Assembly: GCA_039583875.1 (NCBI GenBank)
Contig: CM077164.1
Span: forward strand, 71,393,628-71,457,627
Reading direction: 5' to 3'
Source: Platanthera guangdongensis
Lineage: Eukaryota; Streptophyta; Magnoliopsida; Asparagales; Orchidaceae
DNA: 64,000 bases
Of the stretch, positions 21,701 through 32,716 are shown piece after piece. The notes under the pieces were generated by a model. It saw only the letters and a list, made by a program, of their open reading frames with translations, had not been told where the DNA came from and made no database searches. The stretch's first letter is position 1. The number at the start of each line of letters is the position of its first letter. A program made the translations under genes and the position numbers.

Positions 21701-23066
21701 CTGCCTCTATGTTTGCCTTCCCATGGTGATAATTCATGGTGTACTGATAATTTGATAGGAACTCCACCCATCATCTTTATTGGATATTCAACTCCTTCTG
21801 CGTATCCACATACTTCAAATTCTTGTGATCCGAGAAAATATCGCAGTGGAAATCGTAGAGGTAGTGCTGCTATATCTTCAGAGCGAAGATAATCGCTCCC
21901 ATCTCTAAGGCATGTACTGGGTAGTTCTGCCCATGTTTCTTCAATGGGCGGGAGGCGTAAGCTATCACGTGCCCGTTATGCATCAGAACGGCACCCATCC
22001 CATGGTATGACGCATCTGTATAGACATGAAATCCTTTCTTCCTAGATGGAAAGGCAAGGATAGGGGACGAGGTATGCCGAAACTTCAGCTACTAGAAAGT
22101 AGCCTCGCACTGTGGTGTCCAGACAAAAGGAGTCTCCTTATTTGTCCTGGATGTAAGAGGAAGGGAAATCCGAGAGATTCCCTCCACAAATTTCCAGTAG
22201 TAACTGGCAAGTCCTAGGAAACTCCATACATTGGTGGTCATCTTCAGTAGTGGCCAATTTCATACCGCCTGGATCTTTGTTGGGTCAACTACTAATCCTG
22301 CTCCACTAATAATGTGGCCCAAGAAAGCCACCTCCTTCAGCCAGAATTGGCACTTACTGAACTTGGCATACAAACGGTGCTCTCTGAGCCTCTCTAGGTT
22401 CAGAGCTAGATGACGAGCATGCTCCTCCCCCTTCCTCGAGTAAATGAGGATGTCATCAATGAAAACAATAACGAATACGTCGAGATAGGCCTCGAACATT
22501 CGGTTCATCAAACTGATGAACACGGACGATGCATTCGTGAGCCCAAAGGGCATCACGGTGAACTCATATAGTCCATATATGCTACTGAAAGAGGTCTTTG
22601 GAATGTCCTCCTCCTGAATCAGCAGCTGGTAAAAACCTAACCTTAGATTAAGCTTCGAAAACCAGTTATCTCCCTCCAACTAGTCAAATAGCTCATCGAT
22701 CCTCGGCAGAGGGTACGTGTTCCGGACTGTCAGCCTGTTCAGAGCTCTGTAATCAATGCGCAATCTGAGCGTCCCGTCCTTCCTCTTCACAAATAATTCT
22801 GGAGATCCCCATGGCGAGGAGCTCGGCCTGACAAACCCAGCTTCCACTAACTCATGTAACTGGCTTCGAAACTCTACCAACTCCTTCGGGGCCATACGAT
22901 ACGGAGCTCTGGATACTAGCTTAGCACCCGGCACGAGCTGTATCTGGAATTCCTTCTCCCGATGCGGTGGTAGCCCTGACAACTTCTCCAGAAACACATC
23001 TGTAAAATCTCGTACCACCGGAATGCTAAACATAGTTTCCTTGGTCTCGATCATCTCGAACAGCAC
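21700..23066 (-). pseudogene. G3 reverse transcriptase and RNase H
   Basis: RT reads [20 protein letters not shown] and [15 protein letters not shown], then a TAG at about 22680, [40 protein letters not shown] and the catalytic FIDDILIYS at about 22440-22465. An RNase H remnant follows (21770-22060) with several stops, ending in NYHHGKANIEADAL. Motif order and spacing are normal for Ty3; the sequence is old and broken. Confidence 0.85.
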
Positions 23067-23219
23067 CTAATAGACCTCATCCCCCTATAGATGAGCCTTG
23101 ACAGACTGAACAGAAGAAAGTAGATGACGGTAGACCAGAATAGTACCTTCGAAGGTCGCATAAGTGTTGTTGTATCTGAGTACGACCTTCCTCGTCAGGC
23201 AATCGATCTGAGTATGGTT

Positions 23220-23475
23220 CTAGGCGAGCCATGACATTCCTAGAACAATATCAAAATCTGACAAGCTTAAGATCGTCGTCGGAGCTTCGAGGGTTAACCC
23301 ATCAATGCTCACCCTTAGAAGGCATTTTGCCGTAGACCGGACCTCCATCCCATTTTGGAGAAGCACCCTCCTGGAGACTCCCTCGTAATATCTGATTCCC
23401 TCCAGATCCCTGATAAATTCCTCCAAGATGAAGTTGTGTGATGCCCCGTGTCGAATAGGGTATGGGCAGGCTTGC
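23220..23475 (-). pseudogene. G3 protease remnant
   Basis: A LFDTG active-site remnant at about 23455 loses frame within its run of G. The flap region and the terminal motif SDFDIVLGMSWLA (ends about 23225) are in the next frame. Confidence 0.75.
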
Positions 23476-23745
23476 CGAACACCATCACTACCCCTGAGTT
23501 TATTAAATATCTTAGATGTTTAGTTTTTATTTCTTTCCTATTTCTAGCGATTCTACATTCATATAGCTTCTAGAAAAGAATTTAAAATTACTACTATACC
23601 TGCTATCACCCTCTCCGGGTTTCGGGGTTGAGCCAAGTCCAGGGCATACACCTGCCCTCTGTCCTGTCTGGGTTCACCGTCCTGAATCTACGTCCTCGGC
23701 CACGTCCTCGACCTCCAAGTTGTCGGGCAGGTAGGGCACCCTGTA

Positions 23746-24735
23746 ATGCTAGATTTGGAGCTTCCTTCATGGGATAGTTCCTCTAAATATGTCCCAGCAG
23801 GTTGCAATGATAACACATCGGTGCCTCCTCCTCTTTACTCGGCATCTCTCATATCTGTAAGGGTTGGGGAGCCAGCAACACCGGGTTCCTCTGCACCTAT
23901 CAGTCCTCCTGGCGGGGCTGGTCCCCGTTCCTCCTTTCTCCAATAACCCGACCTCTCTGCTGGTCTCTCTTGTCACCTATCACGACGTCGTTCGCCGATC
24001 TTTTACTGTCCCGAAATGTGAGCTGGTCTGCCTCCAACTTCTTGGCCATCTCCAAGATTCTAGCCAAGCTCCCGTCAGAAACAAAGAGGAGGGCCTTCCT
24101 CATATCATCGTGAAGGCCCTTGTAGAACCTATTCGCGTAGCCCGCATCATCCAGCTGGAACGAGTCCGCAAAGCGGGCTAAATGTGTGAACTCCAGATAA
24201 TACTCCAATATTGTCCTGCTACCCTGCCTTAACTGCAGGAATTTGTCCTCCAACTCGTCCCTTGCTGACTGTGGTACAAAATGGACCAGCATCGCTGCCC
24301 ATGAACTCCTCCTAAGAAATGTCGGCATACTCCATCCCAGCAAAGGTAATGTCCAATAGTGAGTTCCACCATATCTTTGCATGGGACTCCAAGCAAGAAA
24401 TTGTTAATTCCACTGCCTCCTCCAACAGGCATCGAATCCCAGCCAGCATCTCGTAAATGATATCTAGCCACTCCTCTATATGAACTGCTGACCTTGTCCC
24501 GAGGTAGGATGGTGGAGAAAGACCTCAAAAGATGCTCAGCCTGTTTGCCCCAGGGTTTGGCTGAGGATCTGCAGCCTGCTGAGTCCTTAATTCCTCTAAG
24601 ATGGCAGTCAATGTCTTCCCCATATCCATTTGCTGAAATGGAGTAGGAGCCAGCGGAGGTGGAGAAACATCCTGAGCCTGGGGTATACCCTGTCGAGGGG
24701 TAGGGTTCGTCGCAGGCTACACAAGGAAAAGTCAA
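23746..24735 (-). pseudogene. G3 Gag remnant
   Basis: The blocks FVPQSARDELEDKFLQLRQG and TILEYYLEFTHLARFA, then YANRFYKGLHDDMRKALL, belong to Retrotrans_gag (23900-24382). A damaged knuckle CYHCNLLGHI-stop-RNY lies at about 23780-23820; the last Cys is lost. The N-terminal portion (24383-24735) is recognisable only across frames. Confidence 0.78.
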
Positions 24736-24896
24736 TTGTCAAATGGTTTACCCATAAATTAGCTGGAAAGTGGACTACTGTATGTGACTTCCCTTATGGT
24801 CACACAATTATTTTCGATGATAGTTTGTCCTCAAACTAAGCTCGTACGGGTTGTCCCAGAGTTTTTGTGCACTTCTTTTCTTCAAATCGAGGTTTG

Positions 24897-24909
24897 CCTC
24901 TAATACTAG
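24897..24909 (-). promoter_or_regulatory. G3 primer-binding site remnant
   Basis: The minus strand reads TAGTATTAGAGG next to the LTR end TTACA, a mutated form of the tRNA-Met type TGGTATCAGAGC. Confidence 0.55.
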
Positions 24910-25214
24910 TTTGTAAGTGATGAGTCCAAATTATATACATATTTTTGGACTCATCTGGGCCAGTTTTCTTTCACTACCACTTCACTTTTAGTTTATTACC
25001 GTATGTATTTCTTCTAATCTTTATTTCCATAGGAAGTGCACTTTAGGCCCATTTTCAGTGTGATTTCATAGTTTTTGTACTTTTGCCCTATACTTGGTGT
25101 TTTTTGCGTCTAGAGAATGTGGTGCACCCATTTTGGTGGATCTTTTGTTCTTAATGCAGGTACAGTGGTCGAGTGCGTGTTCCGGGATTGTTTGGGAAAT
25201 CCAAAACAGTATAG

Positions 25215-25380
25215 GAACACTACGCACGATCATTGGATCTATAGCGCATGACCATTGGTCGTGCGCTACTGTTTGTGTGCATTGATTCCATTTTTGACCA
25301 AGTTTTGCCATGCCAATACGCACTATCACATGACATAGTGCGCACAACCACTAATCGTGCGCCACTGCCCGTGTGCATTA
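25215..25380. repeat. GCGCACGACC dyad array in X1 5' LTR
   Basis: Imperfect palindromes of the type GCGCACGACCNNTGGTCGTGCGC, four to five half or full sites, ending about 15 bp before the TATA box. The 3' LTR has a longer version at 61265-61640. Confidence 0.85.
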
Positions 25381-25394
25381 TAATTTCTGCAATC

Positions 25395-25402
25395 TATAAA
25401 TA
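25395..25402 (+). promoter_or_regulatory. X1 LTR TATA box
   Basis: TATAAATA in CTATAAATACGCAGG, the only strong TATA box in this LTR, placed just downstream of the dyad array. Confidence 0.7.
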
Positions 25403-26424
25403 CGCAGGTTCCGCCCAAATTCCGCATTCTGGACTTTTTCTCCACCATTTTCGTCTCTGAAGAGGGTTCTGCCGATCTCCTTCTTCCTCCACCGCAGGGA
25501 GGAGCTCCGGGCAAGCTTTCAACGCCAAATTCAAGCCAGAGCTTCCGCTCGGCCTCCTCCTTCATCCTTGAGCTTCAAGAAGGGTTTGACCTATCTTTCA
25601 TCATCAAGCTCGGAGGAGTTTGTGTCAACCTTCACCGGATCGTGACACGAAGAAGACAGGTCCATTGGGAGTTAGTGACAGCTAGGATGTGGATTTGACA
25701 ACCCGGCGATTCCTTCCAGGAATCCTCAGCAAGACTTTGGATCCGGTCGATTATGCACTCACTTCTTCTTTTGTTGTTGATAGTGTAGTTTGATCCCTTT
25801 GTACTTGATGAACTGTACTTAATTTGATATACGTTTGTGTACAATCATGTCTATGTGATTTTATATTTACGTTATTAGCTTGAGGTGCGCCCTTTTCCAT
25901 CCTCCACCACACAGTGCCGCATTAGTAATTGCTAGTGGCATGCGTAGCAAAGAGGTCCTCACGACCCTTATTCCGCCGTTCTCACCACCTCATTTGCAAG
26001 CTTACTCGTCCATCCGCATAGCGATTTGGTGCATGGCGACCCGTGTAGTTTTCCATCCGCCTGGTGAAGCATTGCATAGGAGTAGTTTGTTAGTTTTTTA
26101 CTTCTATCGTTCTCACCACCTCATCCGCAAGCCTACTCGTCCATCCACCTAACGATTCGCTGCATAGCGGCCCATGTAGTTTTCCATCCGCCTGGCGAAG
26201 ATTGCATAGTGGCATTGCATAGGAGTTGTTTATTAGTGTTTTACTTTATTTTTCCACAAACAATCAAAACCCCCTTCATAAACACTGACCTAAGGACTTC
26301 AATCTCAAGTCCTCCTCAAAATTAACTCCACCTTACTGTGTTCCTTGAGAGATCGATACTTGCGAAAATTCGCCCATTTTATATTACTTGTGCGACCGGT
26401 ACACTTGTCGTAAACCGCATCAAA

Positions 26425-26447
26425 TTTTTAGCGTCGTTGTCGGGGAA
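26425..26447 (+). promoter_or_regulatory. X1 primer-binding site, copy 1 (tRNA-Asp type)
   Basis: TTTTTAGCGTCGTTGTCGGG directly after the LTR resembles the plant tRNA-Asp-complementary TGGCGCCGTTGCCGGGGA used by Athila/Tat-like elements. Confidence 0.75.
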
Positions 26448-26596
26448 CACAGTCGTGTGAGTTTTTGGAGAGGGAGATAGGAGATAGAAGCCATTTTCCA
26501 TTTGTTCATTTCATGTTTCTTCTTTGCTTTAGTTTTTAGAATTTGTTGCTTATTTTTCTTTGTCCATTTTCTATTTTTGGCTTAGCAAGCGGATCC

Positions 26597-27938
26597 ATGT
26601 TATTTTTTTATTTTCAATTGTGTAGCACCCTTGCTGCAAATATTTTTGTTCGCAATGTATCTGTAGCTGAGTGCAGTGTCGATGACACTTTGCGTCGATA
26701 CATTGACGCCTTGGCTGTTTTAAATGCCGAGCATTGTATTAGGTGTTTGCTATGTCAAGGTATAGGCCACATGTTGAAGGATTGCCCTCGTCTATGCAAG
26801 CCTTGTTCCTCTGAGGGCATGTGCGCAGCAGCTCCCCGTTTATGGAGGACTACTGTGGATGGGCCTACCAGGGTGTTGTCGGGCCCATACACTGACATCA
26901 CACATCTTGCTCGTTCTTTGCCTGTTGAGATTACTGAAGAATCTCTCATCACATACAGATCTTCCATGGGTCCCTCGATCCCTTTTTACGAGCCTCCCTT
27001 GAGTGATGACGATCACTCTGGTGGAAGCCAGCAAAACGTGGATCAGGAACACATGGGTGCACCTGTATGGGACGTAGAGGTTGTTCCCGTCAACGGGGAG
27101 GTGTCTTTGGATGATTTTGCGATGGGGCCTGCTCATTCAATGCCAAATTTCGAGAGCAGTATTGCCCCTCCGCAATTTTTTCTTGATGGTGCTACTCCGT
27201 TTATGTGTGAGTCAGCTGATGATGTCGTATTTGTTGGTGATTCGGTGCCTGAGGTTGCGCTGAAGTGGGATGAGGACTCTACTATCTCCGACAAAGAATG
27301 TGAACCTTCGGAATGCTATGACGCTCCCAGTGGGATGAGGACTATCCTCTTTTTGATGCGGAGGTTTGCACCTCCTTATTGGATGAGGCAGTCCCTCTTA
27401 CCATTTCGAACCTCGAGTTCTCGGATTCCCTATAATACGACTCATATGATACCGACGATGATCTGTGCTCGGATCATGCTAAGTGTGATACCGGGATCAC
27501 TCTCCCATATTCTGTATATTTTTTGTTTTTCCTCTCATTTATTACTTGACCCCCCCTTCTTTATTTGAGCATGTGCGGGTTAAGTCTACACGGGCACGTT
27601 GGGATGACAATGACCCTTGTGCTCATGCCGACGGTGAGTGCATTTGCTTGTGTGAGAAGGTTCCTACCTCCTTCGCAGTGGAAGCCCCTGTCGTTGCCAT
27701 CACCTCCTGCGGACCTGCGGTGGACAACGCCTTGCTATGCAAGGATTTCTTTTGTGATAAGATGAGCGAGGACCAGTGTGCCTCCTCTTCTTATTTCCTA
27801 TTTCCTCTACCTGAGTTATTCAGGTATTATTATTTAGGTAGAGGGGTAACTGTATTATTTCCGTATCGGTACTCGCCAGCGCAACGGATATTCGGCCAGT
27901 TACCTGTGCATCTTTTATTCCATAGGCCCATTAGCTAG
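26597..27938 (+). pseudogene. X1 zinc-knuckle protein, copy 1 (frameshifted)
   Basis: The frame from the Met at 26597 encodes a hydrophobic start, VDDTLRRYIDALAVLN, a nucleocapsid-like knuckle CLLCQGIGHMLKDC (about 26744-26785) and an acidic Asp/Ser/Glu-rich body. Around 27320-27340 the frame shifts relative to copy 2; the C-terminal part (DGECICLCEKVP and later) is in another frame at 27546-27938. I do not recognise the body; the knuckle suggests a Gag or Gag-derived protein. Confidence 0.7.
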
Positions 27939-28237
27939 AACTCTTCGTTAGCTGAATAAGTCGTGTTGGGTGGATAATAACCCCAATAGTTATCTTACAT
28001 TTCCTGCATTTTTATCTTTCATGTCTATCTTAGTTTTAGTATTTCTTTAGGGTTTACTTTCTTTTTCCACATACAATCAAAACCCCCTTCATAAACACCG
28101 ACCTAAGCACTTCAATCTCAAGTCCTCCTCAAAATTAACTCCACCTTAGTGCGCTCCTTGAGAGATTGATACTTGCGAAAATTCGCCCAGTTTTATATTA
28201 CTTGTGCGACCGCCACACTTGCCGTAAACCGCATCAA

Positions 28238-28260
28238 ATTTTTGGCGTTGTTGCTGGGGA
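28238..28260 (+). promoter_or_regulatory. X1 primer-binding site, copy 2
   Basis: TTTTTGGCGTTGTTGCTGGG follows the duplicated LTR end. It is closer to the tRNA-Asp consensus at its first bases (TGGCG) than copy 1. Confidence 0.75.
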
Positions 28261-28524
28261 ACACAGTCGTGTGAGTTTTTGGAGAGGGAGATAGGAGATA
28301 GAAGCCCTTTTCCATTTGTTTATTTCATGTTTCTTCTTTGCTTTAGTTTTTAGAATTTATTGCTTATTTTTCTTTGTCCCTTTTCTATTTTTGGATTAGC
28401 AATCGGATCCGTGTTATTTTTTTATTTTTAATTGTGTAGCACCCTTGCTGCAAATATTTTTGTTCGCAATGTATCTGTAGCTGAGTGCAGTGTCGATGAC
28501 ACTTTGCGCTGATTCAATGACGCT

Positions 28525-29739
28525 TTGGCTGTTTTAAATGTCGAGCATTGTATTAGGTGTTTGCTATGTCAAGGTGTAGGCCACATGTTGAAGGATTGCC
28601 CTCGTCTATGCAAGCCTTCTCCCTCTGAGGGCGTGTGCACAGCAGCTCCCCGTTTACGGAGGACTACTGTGGACAGGCCTACCAGGGTGTTGTCGGGCCT
28701 ATACACTGACATCGCACTTCTTGCTCGTTCTTTGCCTGTTGAGATTACTGAAGAATCTCTCGTCGCATACAGATCTTTCATGGGTCCCTCGCTCCCTTTT
28801 TACAAGCCTCCCTTGAGTGATGACGATCACTTTGGTGGAAGCCAGCAAAAAGAGGATCAGGAACACATCGGCGCGCCTGTATGGGACGTAGAGATTGTTC
28901 CCGTCGACGGGGAGATATCTTTGGATGATTTTGCGATGGGGCCTGCACGTTCAATGCATGATTATGAGAGCAGTATTGCCCCTCCGCAATTTTTGCTTAA
29001 TGGTGCTACTCCTTTTATGTGTGCGTTAGCTGGTGATGTCGTATTTGTTGGTGATTCGGTGCCTGAGGTTGCATCGAAGTGGGATGAGGACTCTACTATC
29101 TCCGACGAAGAATGTGGATCTTCGGAACGTTATGACTCTCCCCGGTGGGATGAGGAGTATCCTCTTTTTGATGCGGAGGTTTGCACCTCCTTATTGGACA
29201 AGGCAGTCCCTCTTACCATTTCGGACCTTGAGTTCTCAGATTCCCCACGATACGACTCATATGATACCAACGATGATCTGTGCTCGGATCCTGCTAAGTG
29301 TGATACCGGGATCACTCTCCCATATTCTGTACATTTTAGCTTTTCCTCTCATTTATTACATGACCCCCCTTCTTTATCTGAGTCTGTGCGGGTTGAGTCT
29401 CCACGGGCACGTTGGGATGACGATGACCCTTGTGCTCATGTCGACGGCGAGTGCATCTGCTTGTGTGAGAAGGTTCCTAACTCCTTTGCGGTGGAAGCCC
29501 CTATCGTCGCCATCACCTCTTGCGGACCTGCGGTAGACAGTACCTTGCTATGCAAGGATTTCTTTTGTGATAAGATAAGCGAGGACCAGTGCTCCTCCTC
29601 TTCTTATTTCCTATTTCCTCTACCTGAGTTATTCAGGTATTATTATTTAGGTAGAGGGGTAACTGCATTATCTCCGTATCGGTACTTCGCTAGCGCAACG
29701 GATATTCGGCCAATTACATGTGCATCTTTTATTCCATAG
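28525..29739 (+). CDS. X1 zinc-knuckle protein, copy 2 (404 codons open)
   Basis: This is the longest uninterrupted frame of X1. No ATG opens it. The homologous upstream segment is cut by a TGA at about 28510, so the first residue given here (TTG codon) is only the limit of the open frame. The knuckle CLLCQGVGHMLKDC lies at residues 13-26. The rest is acidic and rich in D, S, E and P, with SLPVEITEESLVAYRS, SDDDH, DPCAHVDGECICLCEKVP and a Tyr/Phe-rich end. No protease, RT or membrane segment is visible. It may be an NC-like domain fused to an unknown acidic protein, analogous to Gag of non-autonomous elements. Function unknown. Confidence 0.6.
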   Translation: MAVLNVEHCIRCLLCQGVGHMLKDCPRLCKPSPSEGVCTAAPRLRRTTVDRPTRVLSGLYTDIALLARSLPVEITEESLVAYRSFMGPSLPFYKPPLSDDDHFGGSQQKEDQEHIGAPVWDVEIVPVDGEISLDDFAMGPARSMHDYESSIAPPQFLLNGATPFMCALAGDVVFVGDSVPEVASKWDEDSTISDEECGSSERYDSPRWDEEYPLFDAEVCTSLLDKAVPLTISDLEFSDSPRYDSYDTNDDLCSDPAKCDTGITLPYSVHFSFSSHLLHDPPSLSESVRVESPRARWDDDDPCAHVDGECICLCEKVPNSFAVEAPIVAITSCGPAVDSTLLCKDFFCDKISEDQCSSSSYFLFPLPELFRYYYLGRGVTALSPYRYFASATDIRPITCASFIP

Positions 29740-29862
29740 GACCATTAGCTTGAACTCTTCGTTAGCCGAATAAGTCGTGATGGGTGGATATTAACCCCAG
29801 TAGTTATCTTACATTTCCTGCATTTTTATTTTTCATGTTTATCTTAGTTTTAGTATTTCTTT

Positions 29863-31197
29863 GTTTTTGTCTATTTTTCTTTTGCTTTTGCGGAGCTCAC
29901 CCCTGCAGGTATTCATGGCAAATTCGTATTGGCAGGGTTGTGATTCTTCGTTTGGCGGACCTGCTTCTGTTTATTCGCACGTCTTCTGTTATGCTCACTA
30001 GCTGAGCATTGGGTAACCTCTTCCCTTGTCTCTATCTGATTTTAATTTCAATATTATATGTTGTGTAGCTTAGTTTAAGTCCAAGGGAGAGCCAGTATTT
30101 GTTACCTTTTACACGCGCACATTTCATTTGCATACTAGAAGCTTTTATTATTTTATTTTGATTAGTTCATTGCATCGCACACCACTGCACTCACATGAGC
30201 GTGTGCTTAGTTGTTAGTGTGTTGCGAGTTAAACTCGTTTCTTTTGTATGATTTGTGAAAATTATTGTGTTAGCATAGAATTGTGAGACTAAGTAAAATG
30301 TTGACTCCTGCGGTGCCCCTTGTCGAGTGCTCTCATCTCGTGTAGAAATTGGAGTAGATTTAATTTTTTTGTATGCTTATAGTTTATATTTTTCTAATTG
30401 CATAAATATTATATATTCTACTCAAAAATTGGTGAATCTGGTGTGAATCGAACGGTAGTGTAGGGATATGTGTAGCCATCACTAGACTCGTTTTGCTCGA
30501 GTCGAGAGGAAGGATCATCTTTATCGGTGGCTAAGAACTTTCCCCAAGCTACTCTCGAAGCATTGGTGCATGGTTAGTCAAGCATGAGCATTATGTAGGC
30601 CATCATTTTGGCCCGGTTGAGCTTTATATTGTTCCTAACGTCTTATCATCGCTAGCCCCGTTGTGCCTACCCCTTCTTTTGATTCAGCTCCACCATTATT
30701 TCACGAAGGCTTCATAGCCGATCCTAGTAGCACACCCAAGTCGAGCTTTAGTGTTTTACATTTTTCATTTTGGGGTGTTGATGTGGTGATATTCCTTGTG
30801 AATATGTGGATGTGCTCCAAAGTTTTATTTGCTGAAATTCTTAAAATAAAAAGATTATTTGAAAAAATATGTAAAAATTAATTGTGAAAAAAAGAAAAGT
30901 GAAAAGAAAAAGTATAATTGAAAATTCTATTTGAGATGAGATTGTATTTGGAGTAGACGGTGCACACACCCATATTTTAAAAATTCAGTTTCGGGGTGAT
31001 GTACCCGCATGTATATTGGTTAGCGGATAGATTCTTTTTTATGCTAGCTCATTTGGATTTGGTGTGTATGATGCAAGCTTGCACGTTGACACCGAATATA
31101 TCTACGGACTAACATGTTTGCCTCTCTAATGATCAGAATCCTACACTTGCACAATCGTTCTACATAACACCACGTTAATTAATTCTATCAATTAAAT
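29863..31197 (+). other. X1 3' non-coding region
   Basis: AT-rich, with no ORF above about 70 codons that looks real. A short MANSYWQ reading frame (29915-30003) follows a C/T-rich stretch ending CCTGCAG. A purine-rich GTCCAAGGGAGAGCC near 30080 could be a PPT remnant, but no LTR follows. The junction with the G4 LTR is near 31198. Confidence 0.5.
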
Positions 31198-32205
31198 GCT
31201 AGCGTACGGGTAGCCAAACCGATTAGGATCGAATAGAGGCAATAGGCCAATATTCTTTCTGGCTAAAAGGACCCACCCGGTCCGAACGAGCGGTGTTGTA
31301 CCAAAAGAGATCTACCAAAAAATAGCGATTCAGAAAAGGTAGATCTCTCCCAACAAAAGGAAACGAAGGTTCGACAAACCTTTTAGAAATTAAATCAATC
31401 AAGATAAACACAAACCAGTCAAAGGAAAAACCCCGACTATTTAATGGTTCAAAATGCAACGCCAAGAATTTCCACCACAAGAATTAACTAGAGGGAAACA
31501 CACATGGAGTAGAAATATTTCGTTACCCAACCGGAATGGATGATTCCGGTTTTTGTTTATCTACTTGGATCGCCCTTCAACGGCTCCGCCGGAGTCTTGC
31601 GGGATGGAGAGGAACTTGTCCGCCTTCGTCGCTTTGCGCCTTTGGCCGAGATCTTTGGTTGGTAAGAGAAGAGGTCGGTTATTGGAGGTGATGAAGAGGG
31701 GTGCTCGGGTTTTTGGGGAGGAGAGGAAAACGAGAATAGAGAGGGGGAGAAGGTTGGCCGGCGGCCAAAGATAGGAGGAGGAAGGAGGAGGCCGAAATTT
31801 TCGTTAGAGGGAAAGAGGAAATAGGGGAAAAATTCAAATCTTGAATTTTTAGGATTTCTTTTTTTCATTCTCTCTAATTATTCCTCCATAACATGGCTAT
31901 ATATAGCCTACACCACTCAATCTCCCTCCATTCAAAATTCAAAATTCAAAATTCAAAATGAAAGTTATGATGCTTATATGCACCCATCATAACATGAATT
32001 ATTTAAATGCAATAAAAATAAAAATGCTTAAAATAAAATAAAACATGAAAATGACTTAATAATTAATAATAGTTATTAATAAATTATTATTAATTATTAA
32101 TATATTGGTTTGCGTTCAGGACAGATATTATGGCGACGCTCCACATGGTCATCCGTAAGCACGCCGTCGCCGTCTTTAAAATGTTGTAGGTCGTCGTCTC
32201 CATCA
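31198..32205 (-). repeat. G4 3' LTR (about 1 kb)
   Basis: On the minus strand it begins TGATGGAGACG right after the PPT, contains a TATA box in GGCTATATATAGCC (31895-31908) and a C/A-rich transcribed region, and ends near CGTACGCTAGCA. The outer boundary is a best guess from TG...CA, since no second LTR is available. Confidence 0.6.
31895..31908 (-). promoter_or_regulatory. G4 LTR TATA box
   Basis: The palindromic GGCTATATATAGCC lies about 300 bp inside the LTR on the minus strand. Confidence 0.6.
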
Positions 32206-32219
32206 ATCCTCCCCCGCTC
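32206..32219 (-). promoter_or_regulatory. G4 polypurine tract
   Basis: The minus strand reads GAGCGGGGGAGGAT immediately before the LTR start TGATGGAG. Confidence 0.8.
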
Positions 32220-32237
32220 AAAAGTACTCATCACTGA

Positions 32238-32716
32238 TTAGTTGGTCAGAATGCACCAGCGTAGGAGAGCAACATCCAACAGAGCCACCTCCGATCCAAG
32301 AATCCAAGAGTCATCGGAGGCCGGTCGATCACGCCATCGAATCAAGTAGTGGAAAACATCACCACATGCCGGGGAGAGCACTACACCCTGGAGTATCCTG
32401 TCATGCAAAACGATGGTTCTGGGGAACCTTGGAAAAGCATTAGGCAATAAAGAAAAACAAATTTCTACATCAACAACCAACATACCTCCAGTGAAGACCG
32501 ATGAAGAGAGCGATCCAGGCACCAGCTCCCTACCCAAACCATAAGAAAATATAGTGGACCCAAACGGACAGAAATAATTCTAGTGGTGGAGAAACATATA
32601 ACATTAAATTAAAAACATTAAAAATAGGGGTAATACCCCAATCAGTGGAAAGCTTCAAACGATATGTGTATTCTCCTAATTTCATTAATATCTGAAAAAG
32701 GTCCAACTCGCCAACT
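32238..32716 (-). pseudogene. G4 chromodomain-like tail
   Basis: Text such as FQILMKLGEYTYRLKLS (about 32680-32630) matches the region after the integrase GPFKIL motif. About 100 residues later HYLIRWRDRPASDDSWI aligns with the chromodomain pattern (aromatic, V/I-K/R-W-x-x-x-P, then SWE/ATWE). Frames change once between the two. Chromodomains of this class bind methylated histone H3 in known chromoviruses. Confidence 0.65.

Larger units (their letters stand above)
20602..24917 (-). mobile_element. G3: old Ty3/gypsy element, gag to integrase
   Basis: On the minus strand: leader, gag, protease, RT, RNase H and part of integrase. It is cut on the left by G2 at 20602 and on the right by X1 at 24918. 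The 5' LTR edge TGTAAG at 24912-24917 continues after X1 at 62549 (ACCCC...), giving a TGTAAGACCCC LTR end. Heavily mutated. Confidence 0.85.
24918..26422 (+). repeat. X1 5' LTR (1,505 bp)
   Basis: Bounded by TGATG...CATCA. It carries a CGCACGACC/GGTCGTGCG dyad array (25215-25380), a TATAAATA box directly downstream (25395-25402) and then a C/T-rich transcribed part. The tRNA-Asp-type PBS follows at once. Confidence 0.85.
26245..28058 (+). repeat. X1 tandem duplication, copy 1 (1,814-bp period)
   Basis: It runs from TTTCCACAAACAATCAAAAC in the LTR end through the PBS and the gag-like gene. Landmarks repeat 1,814 bp later: 26447/28261, 26781/28595 and 27938/29752. Confidence 0.92.
28059..29862 (+). 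repeat. X1 tandem duplication, copy 2
   Basis: It begins TTTCCACATACAATCAAAAC, repeats the last 180 bp of the LTR to 28235, the PBS and the gag-like gene, and ends near TTAGTATTTCTTTG at about 29862. The copies differ by several per cent. Confidence 0.92.

Noticed and set aside
31553..31868. Small gene on either strand near 31.6-31.9 kb
   Set aside because: It lies within the G4 LTR downstream of its TATA box; low-complexity Ser/Pro or Arg/Gly text without a domain.
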